From Halogeometricum pallidum JCM 14848 (GTDB lineage: Archaea > Halobacteriota > Halobacteria > Halobacteriales > Haloferacaceae), in the NCBI RefSeq assembly GCF_000337095.1, contig NZ_AOIV01000003.1:174955-214491 (forward strand): a stretch of 39,537 nt of DNA, read 5' to 3'. The translations under genes were made by a program, and so were the position numbers. The notes under the pieces are model-generated. The model did no database searches, had not been told where the DNA came from, and was given only the letters and a program-made list of their open reading frames with translations. Shown here one piece after another: positions 24,112-32,422 of the stretch (within the stretch, counting starts at the first letter, position 1; the number at the start of each line of letters is the position of its first letter).

Positions 24112-25518
24112 ATGAGCGAGGACTACCGTACCGAACGGGACAGTCTCGGCGAGATGCAGGTGCCGGCGGACGCCTACTGGGGCGCGCAGACCCAACGGGC
24201 CGTCGAGAACTTCCCCATCTCGGGCATCACGTTCAGTCGCCGGTTCATCCGCGCGCTGGGCGTCGTGAAGAAGGGGGCGGCGCAGGCGAACCGCGAACTC
24301 GGACTCCTGGACGACGAGAAGGCCGACGTCATCGTCGAGGCCGCCGACGAGGTCATCGCTGGCGAACACGACGACCAGTTCCCCGTCGACGTGTTTCAGA
24401 CGGGGTCGGGCACTTCCTCGAACATGAACGCCAACGAAGTCATCGCCAACCGCGCCGCCGAACTGCTGGGCGAGGAGATCGGCGACCGGGTCGTCCACCC
24501 CAACGACCACGTCAACTACGGGCAGTCCTCGAACGACGTCATCCCGACGGCGATGCACGTCTCGGCGCTCGAAGCGGTCGAGAAGGACCTCCTGCCCGCT
24601 CTCGATACGCTCCGCGAGTCGCTCGAAGCGAAAGAAGAGGAGTTCTCGGACGTCGTCAAGACGGGTCGCACCCACCTGCAGGACGCGACGCCCATCACGC
24701 TCGGACAGGAGTTCGGCGGCTACCGCACGCAGGTCGAAAAGGGCCTCGGCCGCCTCGACCACGTCCGCGACCACCTCTCGGAACTCGCCCTCGGCGGAAC
24801 CGCCGTCGGCACCGGGCTGAACACCCACCCCGAGTTCCCCGAGAAGGCCGCGGAGTACATCTCCGAGGAGACCGATATCGAGTTCCGCGAGGCCGACAAC
24901 CACTTCGAAGCGCAGGCCGCCCACGACGCGATGAGCGAGGCGCACGGCGCGCTCAGAACCATCGCGGGGTCGATGAACAAGATAGCCAACGACCTGCGCC
25001 TGCTCGCCTCCGGGCCGCGTAACGGCCTCGGCGAGATAGAGCAACCGGAGAACCAACCCGGAAGCTCCATCATGCCCGGGAAGATCAACCCGGTCGTCGC
25101 GGAAGCCGTCAATCAGGTCCACAAGCAGGTCGTCGGCAACGACGCCGCCGTCTCCGCCGGCGCCGCCGAGGGGCAGATAGACCTCAACCTCTACAAGCCC
25201 GTCATCGCACACAACGTCCTCGAATCGACGCAGATGCTCTCGAACGCCGCCGAGACGTTCGGGACGAAGTTCGTCGCCAAACTCGAAGCCAACGAGGAAG
25301 TCTGCGAGGAACAGGTCGAACGCTCGATGGCCCTCGCCACCGCGCTGAACCCGACCATCGGCTACGACAAGGCCAGCGAAGTCGCCAAGACGGCGCTGAA
25401 AGAGGACAAGACCGTCCGCGAAGTCGTTGTCGACAAGGGCTATCTCTCGGAGGAGGAGGCCGACGAGGTGCTGGACCCCGAGAAGATGACTCACCGGGGC
25501 ATCCTCGGCGACGACTGA
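24112..25518 (+). CDS. fumC: Fumarate hydratase, class II
   Basis: It interconverts fumarate and malate in the citric acid cycle. The 468 residues are normal for the iron-free class II enzyme. Substrate-binding blocks are QTGSGTSSNMNANEV, VHPNDHVNYGQSSND, TGRTHLQDATPITLGQEFGG and the superfamily signature GSSIMPGKINP with the catalytic Ser on the mobile loop. The HPNDHVN block (the B-site of fumarases) favours fumarase over aspartate ammonia-lyase. The ATG at 24112 is supported by a TATA-like TTTTAC 27 bases before; the open frame extends further but into non-coding sequence. No operon partner. Confidence 0.94.
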   Translation: MSEDYRTERDSLGEMQVPADAYWGAQTQRAVENFPISGITFSRRFIRALGVVKKGAAQANRELGLLDDEKADVIVEAADEVIAGEHDDQFPVDVFQTGSGTSSNMNANEVIANRAAELLGEEIGDRVVHPNDHVNYGQSSNDVIPTAMHVSALEAVEKDLLPALDTLRESLEAKEEEFSDVVKTGRTHLQDATPITLGQEFGGYRTQVEKGLGRLDHVRDHLSELALGGTAVGTGLNTHPEFPEKAAEYISEETDIEFREADNHFEAQAAHDAMSEAHGALRTIAGSMNKIANDLRLLASGPRNGLGEIEQPENQPGSSIMPGKINPVVAEAVNQVHKQVVGNDAAVSAGAAEGQIDLNLYKPVIAHNVLESTQMLSNAAETFGTKFVAKLEANEEVCEEQVERSMALATALNPTIGYDKASEVAKTALKEDKTVREVVVDKGYLSEEEADEVLDPEKMTHRGILGDD

Positions 25519-25692
25519 GGGCGCCTCGCGCCGGGCCGAGACGGTCCGGGCGCGCCGTGATACCGCACCTCAATAGTTTCTTTCGGGGACGTTCGTTCGG
25601 CAATCGAACGACGGCGTCGCAGCCGTGCGGAACAGTCACGAGCACCGGACAGAATCGGTATTTTGATGCCGGAATCCGTAGAAATAGCAATC

Positions 25693-25857
25693 ATGCCGAG
25701 CCTTCAGTATCGGCGTGAGCACGGCCGCGACATGTTGGAGTGTCGAGGTTGCGGCGCCACGTTCCCAGAGGGGCAAGCGACGAACGACGGGTGGCACTAC
25801 GAGTGCCCCGAGTGCAACGAGGCGACGGGTCTCGGTCAGGGTTTGCGTCGCGTCTGA
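25693..25857 (+). CDS. CPxCG-type zinc-finger micro-protein
   Basis: A 54-residue protein with two zinc-knuckle pairs, CRGCG (Cys17, Cys20) and CPECN (Cys38, Cys41), spaced to bind one zinc ion. Haloarchaea encode many such one-domain zinc micro-proteins, some tied to stress and biofilm behaviour; the specific role here is unknown. The ATG at 25693 is preferred to one ten codons earlier because GGTATTTT (25657-25664) fits a TATA box about 29-36 bases upstream. Confidence 0.78.
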   Translation: MPSLQYRREHGRDMLECRGCGATFPEGQATNDGWHYECPECNEATGLGQGLRRV

Positions 25858-26054
25858 GCGACGGATAGGACGGGCCCGGTTCGGGTCCGAAACGGATGGA
25901 TGGCGCGCGGAGCGTCGATTTCCGGCGGGCGCGGCATCGACCGCGTCCGCCCGCCGATTCGAGACGTGAGGAGCGCCTCCGCCGACGGCCCCGGTCGGGC
26001 GCGCCGGCGCCCGTTGTGAATCCTTTTTACACCCCGCACTCGCATTGGCTATCA

Positions 26055-27977
26055 ATGAGCGCGTACGACTACGAGGACCTCGGACTCGTCGCGGGGCTGG
26101 AGATTCACCAGCAGCTCGACACCGCGACGAAGCTGTTCTGCGGGTGTCCGACCGCGATTCGCGACCCCGACGACGCCGAGCGGACGTTCACCCGGTTTCT
26201 CCACCCGACGAAGAGCGAACTCGGCGAACTCGACGAGGCGGCCTTAGAGGAGAGCCGCGTCGAACGCGAGTTCGAGTACCTCGCCTACGACACCACCTGT
26301 CTGGTCGAAGAGGACGACGAACCGCCGCACCGCCTCGATCGTGAGGCGCGCGAGGTGGTCATGCAGATAGCGTCCCTCCTGGACATGGAGGCGGTGGACC
26401 AAGCGCACGTCATGCGCAAACTCGTCATCGACGGCTCGAACACCTCGGGCTTCCAGCGCTCCTCCTTGGTCGCGCAGGACGGCGAGATAGCGACGAGCGA
26501 CGGCCCCGTGGGCGTCGAGGACCTGATGCTCGAAGAGGAGTCCGCCCAACGCGTCGAGGAGACGGACGACGGCGTCACTTTCTCGCTCGACCGACTGGGC
26601 ATCCCGCTCGTCGAAATCGGCACCCGGCCGGACATCTCCTCGCCCGAACAGGCGCGCGAGGCGGCCGAGACCATCGGGATGCTGTTACGCTCGACGGGGA
26701 AGGTCAAGCGCGGTCTCGGCACCATCCGGCAGGACGTGAACGTCTCCATCGCCGACGGCGCGCGCGTAGAGATAAAGGGCGTGCAGGCGCTGGATACCAT
26801 CGACGACATCGTCAGACAGGAGGTCGGCCGACAGGTCGAACTGCTCGACATCCGCGAGGAACTGCGCGACCGAGACGCCTCGGTCGGCGAGACGACGGAC
26901 GTGACCGAGGTGTTCGAGGATAGCGCGGAACGAAGTTCCGCGGACCACGCGAGCGGGCAGAGCCCGCGATCGGACACCGACTCGGGCGTCATCGGCGGCG
27001 CCCTCTCCTCGGGCGGCGCCGTCCGCGCCGTCCCCCTGTTCGGCTTCGACGGCCTCGTCGGCCGCGAGATTCAACCCGACCGCCGCCTCGGGACCGAATT
27101 TTCGGACCACGCCAAGCGCCACGGCGCGGGCGGCATCTTCCACACCGACGAACTGCCCGCTTACGGCGTCACGGAGGCGGAAGTCGCGGCCCTCCGCGAG
27201 GCCGTCGGCGCGGGCGAGGAGGACGCCGTCGCCATCGTCGCCACCGACCCCGAGACGGCGGCGTTGGCCATCGACGCCGTGCAGGCCCGCGCGGAGGCGG
27301 CACTGTCGGGCGTCCCCGAGGAGACCCGCGGCGCGAACGAGGACGGCACGACGCGCTATCTCCGCCCCCTGCCCGGCGCGGCGCGGATGTACCCCGAGAC
27401 GGACGTGCCGCCGGTCGAACTCGACCCCTCCGAGGTCGAGACGCCGGAACTGCTCACCGAGAAGGTCGAACGCTACCAATCGGAGTTCGGTCTGGGCTCC
27501 GGCCTCGCCGAACAGGTCGCCTACGGCCGGAAGATGCCGCTCTTCGAACGCGCGACCGACGAGGGCGTCGACGCGACGTTCGCGGCCGGCCTCCTCGAAT
27601 CGACGCTGACCGAACTCCGCCGCGACGACGTGGCCGTCGGGAACGTCTCCGACGACCACCTCCTCGACCTCATGCACCTCGTCGAAGACGGCGAATTGGC
27701 GAAGGAGGGCGTCAACGACGTGCTGACGGCCCTCGCGGAGGACCCGTCGCTGACGGCCGAGGCGGCCGTCGAGGAGGCGGGCCTCTCGGGCGTCGACGAG
27801 GCCGAGGTGCGCGACGCCGTGAGCGAAGTCGTCGAGCGAAACCGCGCGCAGGTCGAAGAGCAGGGCATGGGCGCGTTCTCGGCGCTGATGGGCGAGGCCA
27901 TGGGCGCCCTCCGCGGGAAGGCCGACGGCGAAGTCGTCAGTTCGGTGCTCCGCGAGGAGATACAGAAACGCGCTTAG
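26055..27977 (+). CDS. gatE: Glu-tRNA(Gln) amidotransferase subunit E
   Basis: The archaea-specific GatDE enzyme converts Glu-tRNA(Gln) to Gln-tRNA(Gln); GatE binds and phosphorylates the glutamyl-tRNA and GatD supplies ammonia. The 640 residues show the GatB-like cradle (GLVAGLEIHQQLDT, LFCGCP), VEIGTRPDISSPEQA, GTIRQDVNVSI, the AspRS-like insert of GatE (REIQPDRRLGTEFSDHAKRHGAGG), and the C-terminal tail domain (LMGEAMGALRGKADG). Residues 290-307 look like an extra palindromic insertion. CTTTTTAC (26023-26030) is a suitable TATA box for the ATG at 26055. gatD is not in the window. The stop overlaps the stop of the convergent MaoC-type gene. Confidence 0.96.
   Translation: MSAYDYEDLGLVAGLEIHQQLDTATKLFCGCPTAIRDPDDAERTFTRFLHPTKSELGELDEAALEESRVEREFEYLAYDTTCLVEEDDEPPHRLDREAREVVMQIASLLDMEAVDQAHVMRKLVIDGSNTSGFQRSSLVAQDGEIATSDGPVGVEDLMLEEESAQRVEETDDGVTFSLDRLGIPLVEIGTRPDISSPEQAREAAETIGMLLRSTGKVKRGLGTIRQDVNVSIADGARVEIKGVQALDTIDDIVRQEVGRQVELLDIREELRDRDASVGETTDVTEVFEDSAERSSADHASGQSPRSDTDSGVIGGALSSGGAVRAVPLFGFDGLVGREIQPDRRLGTEFSDHAKRHGAGGIFHTDELPAYGVTEAEVAALREAVGAGEEDAVAIVATDPETAALAIDAVQARAEAALSGVPEETRGANEDGTTRYLRPLPGAARMYPETDVPPVELDPSEVETPELLTEKVERYQSEFGLGSGLAEQVAYGRKMPLFERATDEGVDATFAAGLLESTLTELRRDDVAVGNVSDDHLLDLMHLVEDGELAKEGVNDVLTALAEDPSLTAEAAVEEAGLSGVDEAEVRDAVSEVVERNRAQVEEQGMGAFSALMGEAMGALRGKADGEVVSSVLREEIQKRA
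26922..26975 (+). repeat. In-frame palindromic insertion within gatE
   Basis: Fifty-four bases encode SAERSSADHASGQSPRSD, between the conserved TEVFED and TDSGVIGGAL of GatE; from memory of the family these two run together. The DNA has two tight hairpins: CGCGGAAC (26924-26931) with GTTCCGCG (26935-26942), loop GAA; and GCGGGC (26953-26958) with GCCCGC (26962-26967), loop AGA. The length is a multiple of three and there are no stops. The GAACGAAGT core also appears in the hairpin at 13-35. Confidence 0.6.
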
Positions 27978-28387
27978 GACTTCCGCACGAGTCCGGTCAC
28001 CGTCCCCCTCATCACCACCTCTGACTCCGATTCGGAGTCCGGTCTGGCGTCCACTTTCCGCGTACAGGTCACGTCCACCGAGAGGTCGTACCGGTCGTCT
28101 CGCTCCTCGACGCGTTCGACGACGCACTCACAGCGGACGCTGTCGCCGGTGTACACCGGCCGCTGAAACTCGAACGTGAACGAACGACCGAGCACCCCGA
28201 GGTCCCCGCCGACTTCGGTCGGCAGCGTCGCCGTCAGGAGGCCGTGGACGAGCAACCGTCCGTCCTCGTCCGGTTCGGTGTGTCTCGGCTGGTCGTCGTT
28301 CGAGAGGGCCGCGAACTGCCTGACCTCCTCGGTCGAGAACGACCGCTCCACGACGTGCGTGTCTCCTTCGCTCGGATACTGGGACAT
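27974..28387 (-). CDS. MaoC-type hot-dog dehydratase
   Basis: A 137-residue single hot-dog protein related to R-specific enoyl-CoA hydratases. The hydratase-2 motif is recognisable as FAALSNDDQPRHTE with catalytic-type Asp31/Asp32 and His36, followed by LLVHGLLTA. It should hydrate 2-enoyl-CoA in lipid or polyhydroxyalkanoate metabolism, but the substrate is not known. The region 113-127 (RPDSESESEV) is an acidic insert. It overlaps gatE tail-to-tail by four bases; no other lipid gene is nearby. Confidence 0.82.
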   Translation of the reverse strand: MSQYPSEGDTHVVERSFSTEEVRQFAALSNDDQPRHTEPDEDGRLLVHGLLTATLPTEVGGDLGVLGRSFTFEFQRPVYTGDSVRCECVVERVEERDDRYDLSVDVTCTRKVDARPDSESESEVVMRGTVTGLVRKS

Positions 28388-28445
28388 GATTCGGACGCAC
28401 TCGCCGCCGGCGGAAGAACCTGTCTCCGCCCTCGACCCGGTCGCG

Positions 28446-29414
28446 TCAGCGAATCTCGACTCGCACTCGGTCGTCCGCCGCGCGGCGGCGGAGTCGTTCG
28501 ACCCGGTCCTCGGTCCGCGGATGCGTCGAGAACAGGTCCCGGAGGGCGTGTTCCTCGCCGGACTCCACCTCGCCGCGGATCCACAGCGGCGAGAGGATGC
28601 CGAACTCGGGGGTCGCCGCCCGCTCTATCTTCTCCAGCGCACGCGCGAGAGCGAGGGGCCGTCCCGTGACGGCGGCGGCGCGGGCGTCGGCGGCGTACTC
28701 CCGGCGGCGCGAGTGCGCCCGCGCGAACAGCGTCACCGCGGCCATCGCGAGCGCGACCCCCTGTTCGAGACGCTGGCGCACCCGTCCGGGGACCGTCTCG
28801 GCCCACGAGGCGGGGTCGCCGCGGAACCACGCGGCCGCGAAGGCGAGGCCGCTGACGAGGAACACGACGGGCGAGACGACGGTGTAGGCGAGGCTGACGA
28901 CGGTCTGGACGGCGCTGAACGCGAGCGTCTGGACGAGGCTGTCGCGGCGTTCGAGGTGCGCCAGTTCGTGCGCCAACAGCCCCTCGAACTCCGCGTGGTC
29001 GAGGAGGCGGAGCAACGCCGCGTCGACGACGACGGTGTCGCGACCCGCGGTGTCGAGGGCGAACGCGTTCGGCGTCTGGAGTCGGACCACCATCAGCCGC
29101 GGCGTCTCCACGTCCATCCGTCCGACGAGGCCGTCCAACACCTCGTAGACGCCGGGACTCCGCTCTCTGGGCAGTTCGCGGGCGTCGAGTTGAACGAGGA
29201 GGCGCGCCGTCCCGACTCTGAGGCTGAGGTAGCCGAAGACGACGGTGAGGACGGCGACGGCGAGGACCGCCGTGGTCGGGTCGGGGCGCAGACGCCACAG
29301 CGTCGCCAGCGCCACGTAACTGCCGTACGCCAGCAGTCCGTAGAACAGGAGGACGACGACGCCGACGAGAAACATCAGGAGTCGGATCCCGCCGCGGGCG
29401 GAGGAGGCGGACAT
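28446..29414 (-). CDS. HtpX-like membrane zinc metalloprotease (M48)
   Basis: A 322-residue membrane protease for quality control of membrane proteins. Two N-terminal helices (about 12-36 and 48-65) precede the catalytic domain; HELAH (His149, Glu150, His153) and the third zinc ligand Glu239 in RRREYAADA are present. Two hydrophobic segments (about 163-195 and 218-231) lie between them. The C-terminus contains STHPRTEDRVERLR, typical of the family. Possible cytosolic orientation of the active site follows from family knowledge. It is separate from its neighbours by short gaps. Confidence 0.9.
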   Translation of the reverse strand: MSASSARGGIRLLMFLVGVVVLLFYGLLAYGSYVALATLWRLRPDPTTAVLAVAVLTVVFGYLSLRVGTARLLVQLDARELPRERSPGVYEVLDGLVGRMDVETPRLMVVRLQTPNAFALDTAGRDTVVVDAALLRLLDHAEFEGLLAHELAHLERRDSLVQTLAFSAVQTVVSLAYTVVSPVVFLVSGLAFAAAWFRGDPASWAETVPGRVRQRLEQGVALAMAAVTLFARAHSRRREYAADARAAAVTGRPLALARALEKIERAATPEFGILSPLWIRGEVESGEEHALRDLFSTHPRTEDRVERLRRRAADDRVRVEIR

Positions 29415-29523
29415 CGACCGTCAGTAGGGAATCGAGCGTCAAAACGGTTCGTTCGGCGGCGGGCGAGGTGGCCAACCGAGCGTCGGCGGCGGGCGAGAGA
29501 GTCGGGAGCGGTCGGCGGTCGAT

Positions 29524-30360
29524 TCAGTCGTCGCGTCCGCCAGGTTCGCCGGTCTGCGCTCCCTCGTTGGCCTCCTCGTCTCGCTCTCCGCGCCCGTCAC
29601 GCCCGTCCCGCTCTTCGCGCGCTTCGCTCCCGAACCGGTCCAATCGATCGGTGGCGCGGCGGAACACGCCCGTCAGCGTGTGGACCTCCCGGTCGGTCGG
29701 GTGGGCGCGTCCGACGACGCGGCGCATCATGCGCATCGTCTTCGGCCGCTTGTGGTCGCGGTGCTCGACGCGTTCGAGGAACGCCCCGAAGTTATCGTAG
29801 AAGCGCTCGATGTCCGCCTCTTCGGCCCTGTCGCGTTCCACGTCGGGCAACTGCGTCTCCGCGACGGTGAGCGAGCGGAGTTCGTAGAACAGCACCGTCG
29901 CCGCCTGTCCGAGGTTCAACACGGGGTACTCGCCGCTGGCCGGGATGGAGCACACCTCGTCGAGTCGCGAGAGTTCGTCGTTGTTGAGGCCGCGGCCCTC
30001 CCGGCCGAAGACGAGGGCCGTCTTCGTGTCGACCGTCTCCAGGCTCTCGCGCACCTCGACGGGCGTCTTGAACGGGTATCGGACGTGCTTTCGGCTGTCC
30101 TCGTTCGTGATGGCCGTCGTCCCGACGGTGTGGTACTCCTCGATTATCTCATCGAAGGTGACCTCCTCGGCGTTCGGGAGGACGTCCTCGCGGGCGTGGC
30201 CGGCGAACCCGTACGCCTCGCCGTCGGGTTCCAGTTCCGGCGGGTTCACGAGTTTGAGGTCCGTCAGCCCGAAGTTCTTCATCGCGCGGGCGATGGTGCC
30301 GACGTTTCCGGGCGTCTCGGGTTCGACGACGACGACGACCGGTTTGTGACTGCGAGCCAT
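29524..30360 (-). CDS. trmJ: tRNA 2'-O-methyltransferase, TrmJ/SpoU family
   Basis: A trefoil-knot (SPOUT) methyltransferase expected to methylate the ribose of nucleotide 32 in tRNA using SAM. The three SPOUT motifs are present: PGNVGTIARAMKNFGL (17-32), LVFGREGRGLNNDEL (116-130) and PVLNLGQAATVLFYEL (146-161). A helical C-terminal dimer region and a highly charged Arg/Asp/Glu tail (about 245-278) follow. Its ATG directly follows the stop of the upstream unknown gene, indicating an operon and coupled translation. Confidence 0.9.
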   Translation of the reverse strand: MARSHKPVVVVVEPETPGNVGTIARAMKNFGLTDLKLVNPPELEPDGEAYGFAGHAREDVLPNAEEVTFDEIIEEYHTVGTTAITNEDSRKHVRYPFKTPVEVRESLETVDTKTALVFGREGRGLNNDELSRLDEVCSIPASGEYPVLNLGQAATVLFYELRSLTVAETQLPDVERDRAEEADIERFYDNFGAFLERVEHRDHKRPKTMRMMRRVVGRAHPTDREVHTLTGVFRRATDRLDRFGSEAREERDGRDGRGERDEEANEGAQTGEPGGRDD

Positions 30361-30936
30361 CTACTCCGTGGGGTAGTCCTGCCCCAAGTCGAGTCGGTTC
30401 TGGTCCTCGTCGTTCCAGTCCTCGTACGTTATCTCGCCCTTCTTGAAGTCGATGCGCTTGCGCTTGCCCTCCTGTCCCTCGTTGAGACGGCGGTTGAGTT
30501 CCGCCGGGTCGGGCGGCGTCGGGAGCTCGTTCGGGTCGGTGTCGACGTGGTCGGGCCCCTCGTAGTCGTCGGGCGCGCGGCCGCCGGCCGCGAACCACTC
30601 GTGGAACTCGTCGCGGAACGTCTCCTCGCCGCGGTAGTCGGACCCGCCGGCCTCGCGGTACCAGTAGAAGAAGTCCACCTCGTGGTCGGGGCAGAGGAGC
30701 ACCTCTTCCATCGGTTCGCCGTACACCACCTTCGCCGGATTACAGCGCTTTTTCTCCCCTTCGCCGTGCACCAGATAGCAGGCGTCGCAGGGTTTCGACT
30801 GCAGGTAGGTGAGTCGGATGAGTCGCGTTCGGGCGTCCTCCGGCACCTCGTCGAGCGCACGGAACTCCCCCTCGTCGGTGAACACCTCGGATTCGTCGAA
30901 GCGCCACCCGCGGAGTCCGATGCTGACCTTCGCCAT
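30361..30936 (-). CDS. Cys-containing protein co-encoded with trmJ, function unknown
   Basis: A 191-residue acidic protein. Cys50, Cys53, Cys65 and Cys82 (CDAC, RCNP, LCPDH) with His85 could bind zinc or an iron-sulfur centre. The C-terminal third is charged and disordered, ending EDWNDEDQNRLDLGQDY. I do not recognise a named family; it looks like a conserved haloarchaeal protein. The ATG at 30936 is supported by GGATAAAAAG (30959-30968), a TATA-like box 23-32 bases upstream. It is the first gene of the trmJ operon, which suggests a role in tRNA modification or RNA handling. Confidence 0.72.
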   Translation of the reverse strand: MAKVSIGLRGWRFDESEVFTDEGEFRALDEVPEDARTRLIRLTYLQSKPCDACYLVHGEGEKKRCNPAKVVYGEPMEEVLLCPDHEVDFFYWYREAGGSDYRGEETFRDEFHEWFAAGGRAPDDYEGPDHVDTDPNELPTPPDPAELNRRLNEGQEGKRKRIDFKKGEITYEDWNDEDQNRLDLGQDYPTE

Positions 30937-31014
30937 GAGCGGAGAGTAGCGGGCGCGCGGATAAAAAGAGCGTGACTCGGGCGTTCGACGGTGGCAGCGA
31001 GGGGCGCCGAGACC

Positions 31015-31033
31015 GGACCGCATATGTCGGTCC
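31015..31033. promoter_or_regulatory. Inverted repeat over the folP TATA region
   Basis: GGACCG (31015-31020) and CGGTCC (31028-31033) flank CATATGT. The centre lies 27-32 bases before the folP ATG, at TATA-box position, so the palindrome may be a repressor site or just a symmetric promoter. Confidence 0.4.
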
Positions 31034-31052
31034 CATCCTACCACCCCACAAC

Positions 31053-32237
31053 ATGCAGACCGTCGACGCGGCCGGACTCGAAATCGGTGACGACCGACCG
31101 CCGCGCATCATGGGCGTCCTGAACGTCTCGAAGGAGTCGCCGTACGCTCCGAGCGTGTTCGACGACCCCGGCGAGGCGGCCGAGCACGTCGACGCCGCCC
31201 TCGTCGGCGAAGGCGCCGACATCGTCGACGTGGGGTTGGAGTCGGCGAACAAGCGCTTCGAGGTGCTGTCGGCTGAGCAGGAACTGGACCGCCTCGACAC
31301 CGCCGTCGAGGCGATAGAGAGCGTCTCCGGCGACGCCGTCTTCTCCATCGAGACGCGCTACCACGAGGTGGCCGACGAGGCGCTCTCGCGGGGGTTCGAC
31401 ATGGTGAACGACATCTGCGGCTTCGCCGACCCGGAGATGCCGACCGTCTGCGAGGACCACGACGCCGCCGTCGTCAAGATGGCCTCCCCGCCGGACCTCG
31501 AACGCCCCGGCGCGGTGGAGGAGGTGGACGACATCTACGACGCCCTCGCGCGAAACGGCTTCACCGACAAGACCGTCGTCGACCCCGCCTTCGGCGGGTG
31601 GTCGGAGGCGAAGACGCTCGAGGACGACCGGGAGACGTTCCGCCGCCTCCGCGAGTTCCGCGGTTACGGCCGGCCGATACTCGTCTCCATCAACCGGAAG
31701 AACTTCCTCCGCGAGGTGGCCGGACGGGAGACCGAGGCGGCGCTTCCGGTCTCGTTGGCGGCCACCTCGATGGCCGTCGAACGCGGCGCGCACGTCGTCC
31801 GGACGCACGACGTGGCGGAGACGCGGGACGCCGCGCTCGTCGGACGGGAGTTCGCCCGACGACGGACTCGCGACGCCGATTCGGACTCCAGTCCCGACCG
31901 CCTGAGCGTCGAGGAACTCGACGTGACGACGCCGCGGGAAGCCGAACGCCACCTCGACCGACTCGGCGTCGACGCGCCGGCGTCCGTCGCCGAGGAGTCC
32001 GTCGTCCGTGTCTTCGAACTCGACGGCCTCTCCGACGGCGACGTGCGAACGCTCGCCGCGGCGGCGGGAGACGCCGGCGCGACACTCGCACGAGGGGCGA
32101 CGGCCCCGGCGGCCGCCGGGCACGACGTCCTCCTCTTCGGAACCCCCCGCGCCCTCCGCGAGGCGGCGACGGTCGCCGAAGGGGGGTCCGAGGCGCTCCG
32201 GTCGGCGCTCAACTCGGTGACCCGAAAAGTATTCTGA
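31053..32237 (+). CDS. folP: Dihydropteroate synthase, divergent archaeal form
   Basis: It joins hydroxymethyl-dihydropterin diphosphate to an arylamine (p-aminobenzoate in folate makers). Of the 394 residues, 1-270 form the TIM barrel: RIMGVLNVSKESPYAPSVF, GADIVDVGLESA, a pterin-site Asp in MVNDICGFADPEM, ILVSINRKNFL and VVRTHDVAETRDA. The usual pABA loop GGESTRPG is replaced by GLESANKRF. The last 110 residues are an extra domain absent from bacterial enzymes. The ATG at 31053 is leaderless-like. mptE lies 185 bases downstream, supplying its substrate. Confidence 0.87.
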   Translation: MQTVDAAGLEIGDDRPPRIMGVLNVSKESPYAPSVFDDPGEAAEHVDAALVGEGADIVDVGLESANKRFEVLSAEQELDRLDTAVEAIESVSGDAVFSIETRYHEVADEALSRGFDMVNDICGFADPEMPTVCEDHDAAVVKMASPPDLERPGAVEEVDDIYDALARNGFTDKTVVDPAFGGWSEAKTLEDDRETFRRLREFRGYGRPILVSINRKNFLREVAGRETEAALPVSLAATSMAVERGAHVVRTHDVAETRDAALVGREFARRRTRDADSDSSPDRLSVEELDVTTPREAERHLDRLGVDAPASVAEESVVRVFELDGLSDGDVRTLAAAAGDAGATLARGATAPAAAGHDVLLFGTPRALREAATVAEGGSEALRSALNSVTRKVF

Positions 32238-32346
32238 GCGCCCGAGAATAGCTATAGAGCCACGAGAGTATCCCTATGTGCATTTCGTATCGACACTTAG
32301 TTAAGAGAAAACTTATGCCGGACGGTCGAGAATCAGCCCACTGGAA

Positions 32347-32389
32347 GCCGGAAGGGCACACGGGTAGGGGTACTTGGTGCCATTCCGGC
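32347..32389 (+). ncRNA. Strong hairpin between folP and mptE, possible small RNA or leader
   Basis: GCCGGAAGGGCAC (32347-32359) pairs with GTGCCATTCCGGC (32377-32389) at 12 of 13 positions around a 17-base loop. AAAACTTA (32308-32315), about 27-35 bases before 32342, is a plausible TATA box, so a transcript starting near 32340 would begin with this hairpin and run into mptE as a structured leader. It could also end folP transcripts, or be a free small RNA; the ACA two bases after the stem recalls H/ACA guide RNAs, but no K-turn is obvious. Confidence 0.45.
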
Positions 32390-32422
32390 CCACACCGAAC
32401 TATCTTTGCGGAGTCCTAACCG

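Noticed and set aside
23870-24115. 81-codon plus frame before fumC
   Set aside because: Lies over the fumC promoter and shows no haloarchaeal codon bias.
28234-29475. 413-codon minus frame across MaoC and protease genes
   Set aside because: Arg/Pro-rich out-of-frame reading of two well-supported genes.
32347-32389. Signal-recognition-particle or RNase P RNA
   Set aside because: The gap of 185 bases is too short and conserved cores are absent; kept only as an unnamed structured RNA.
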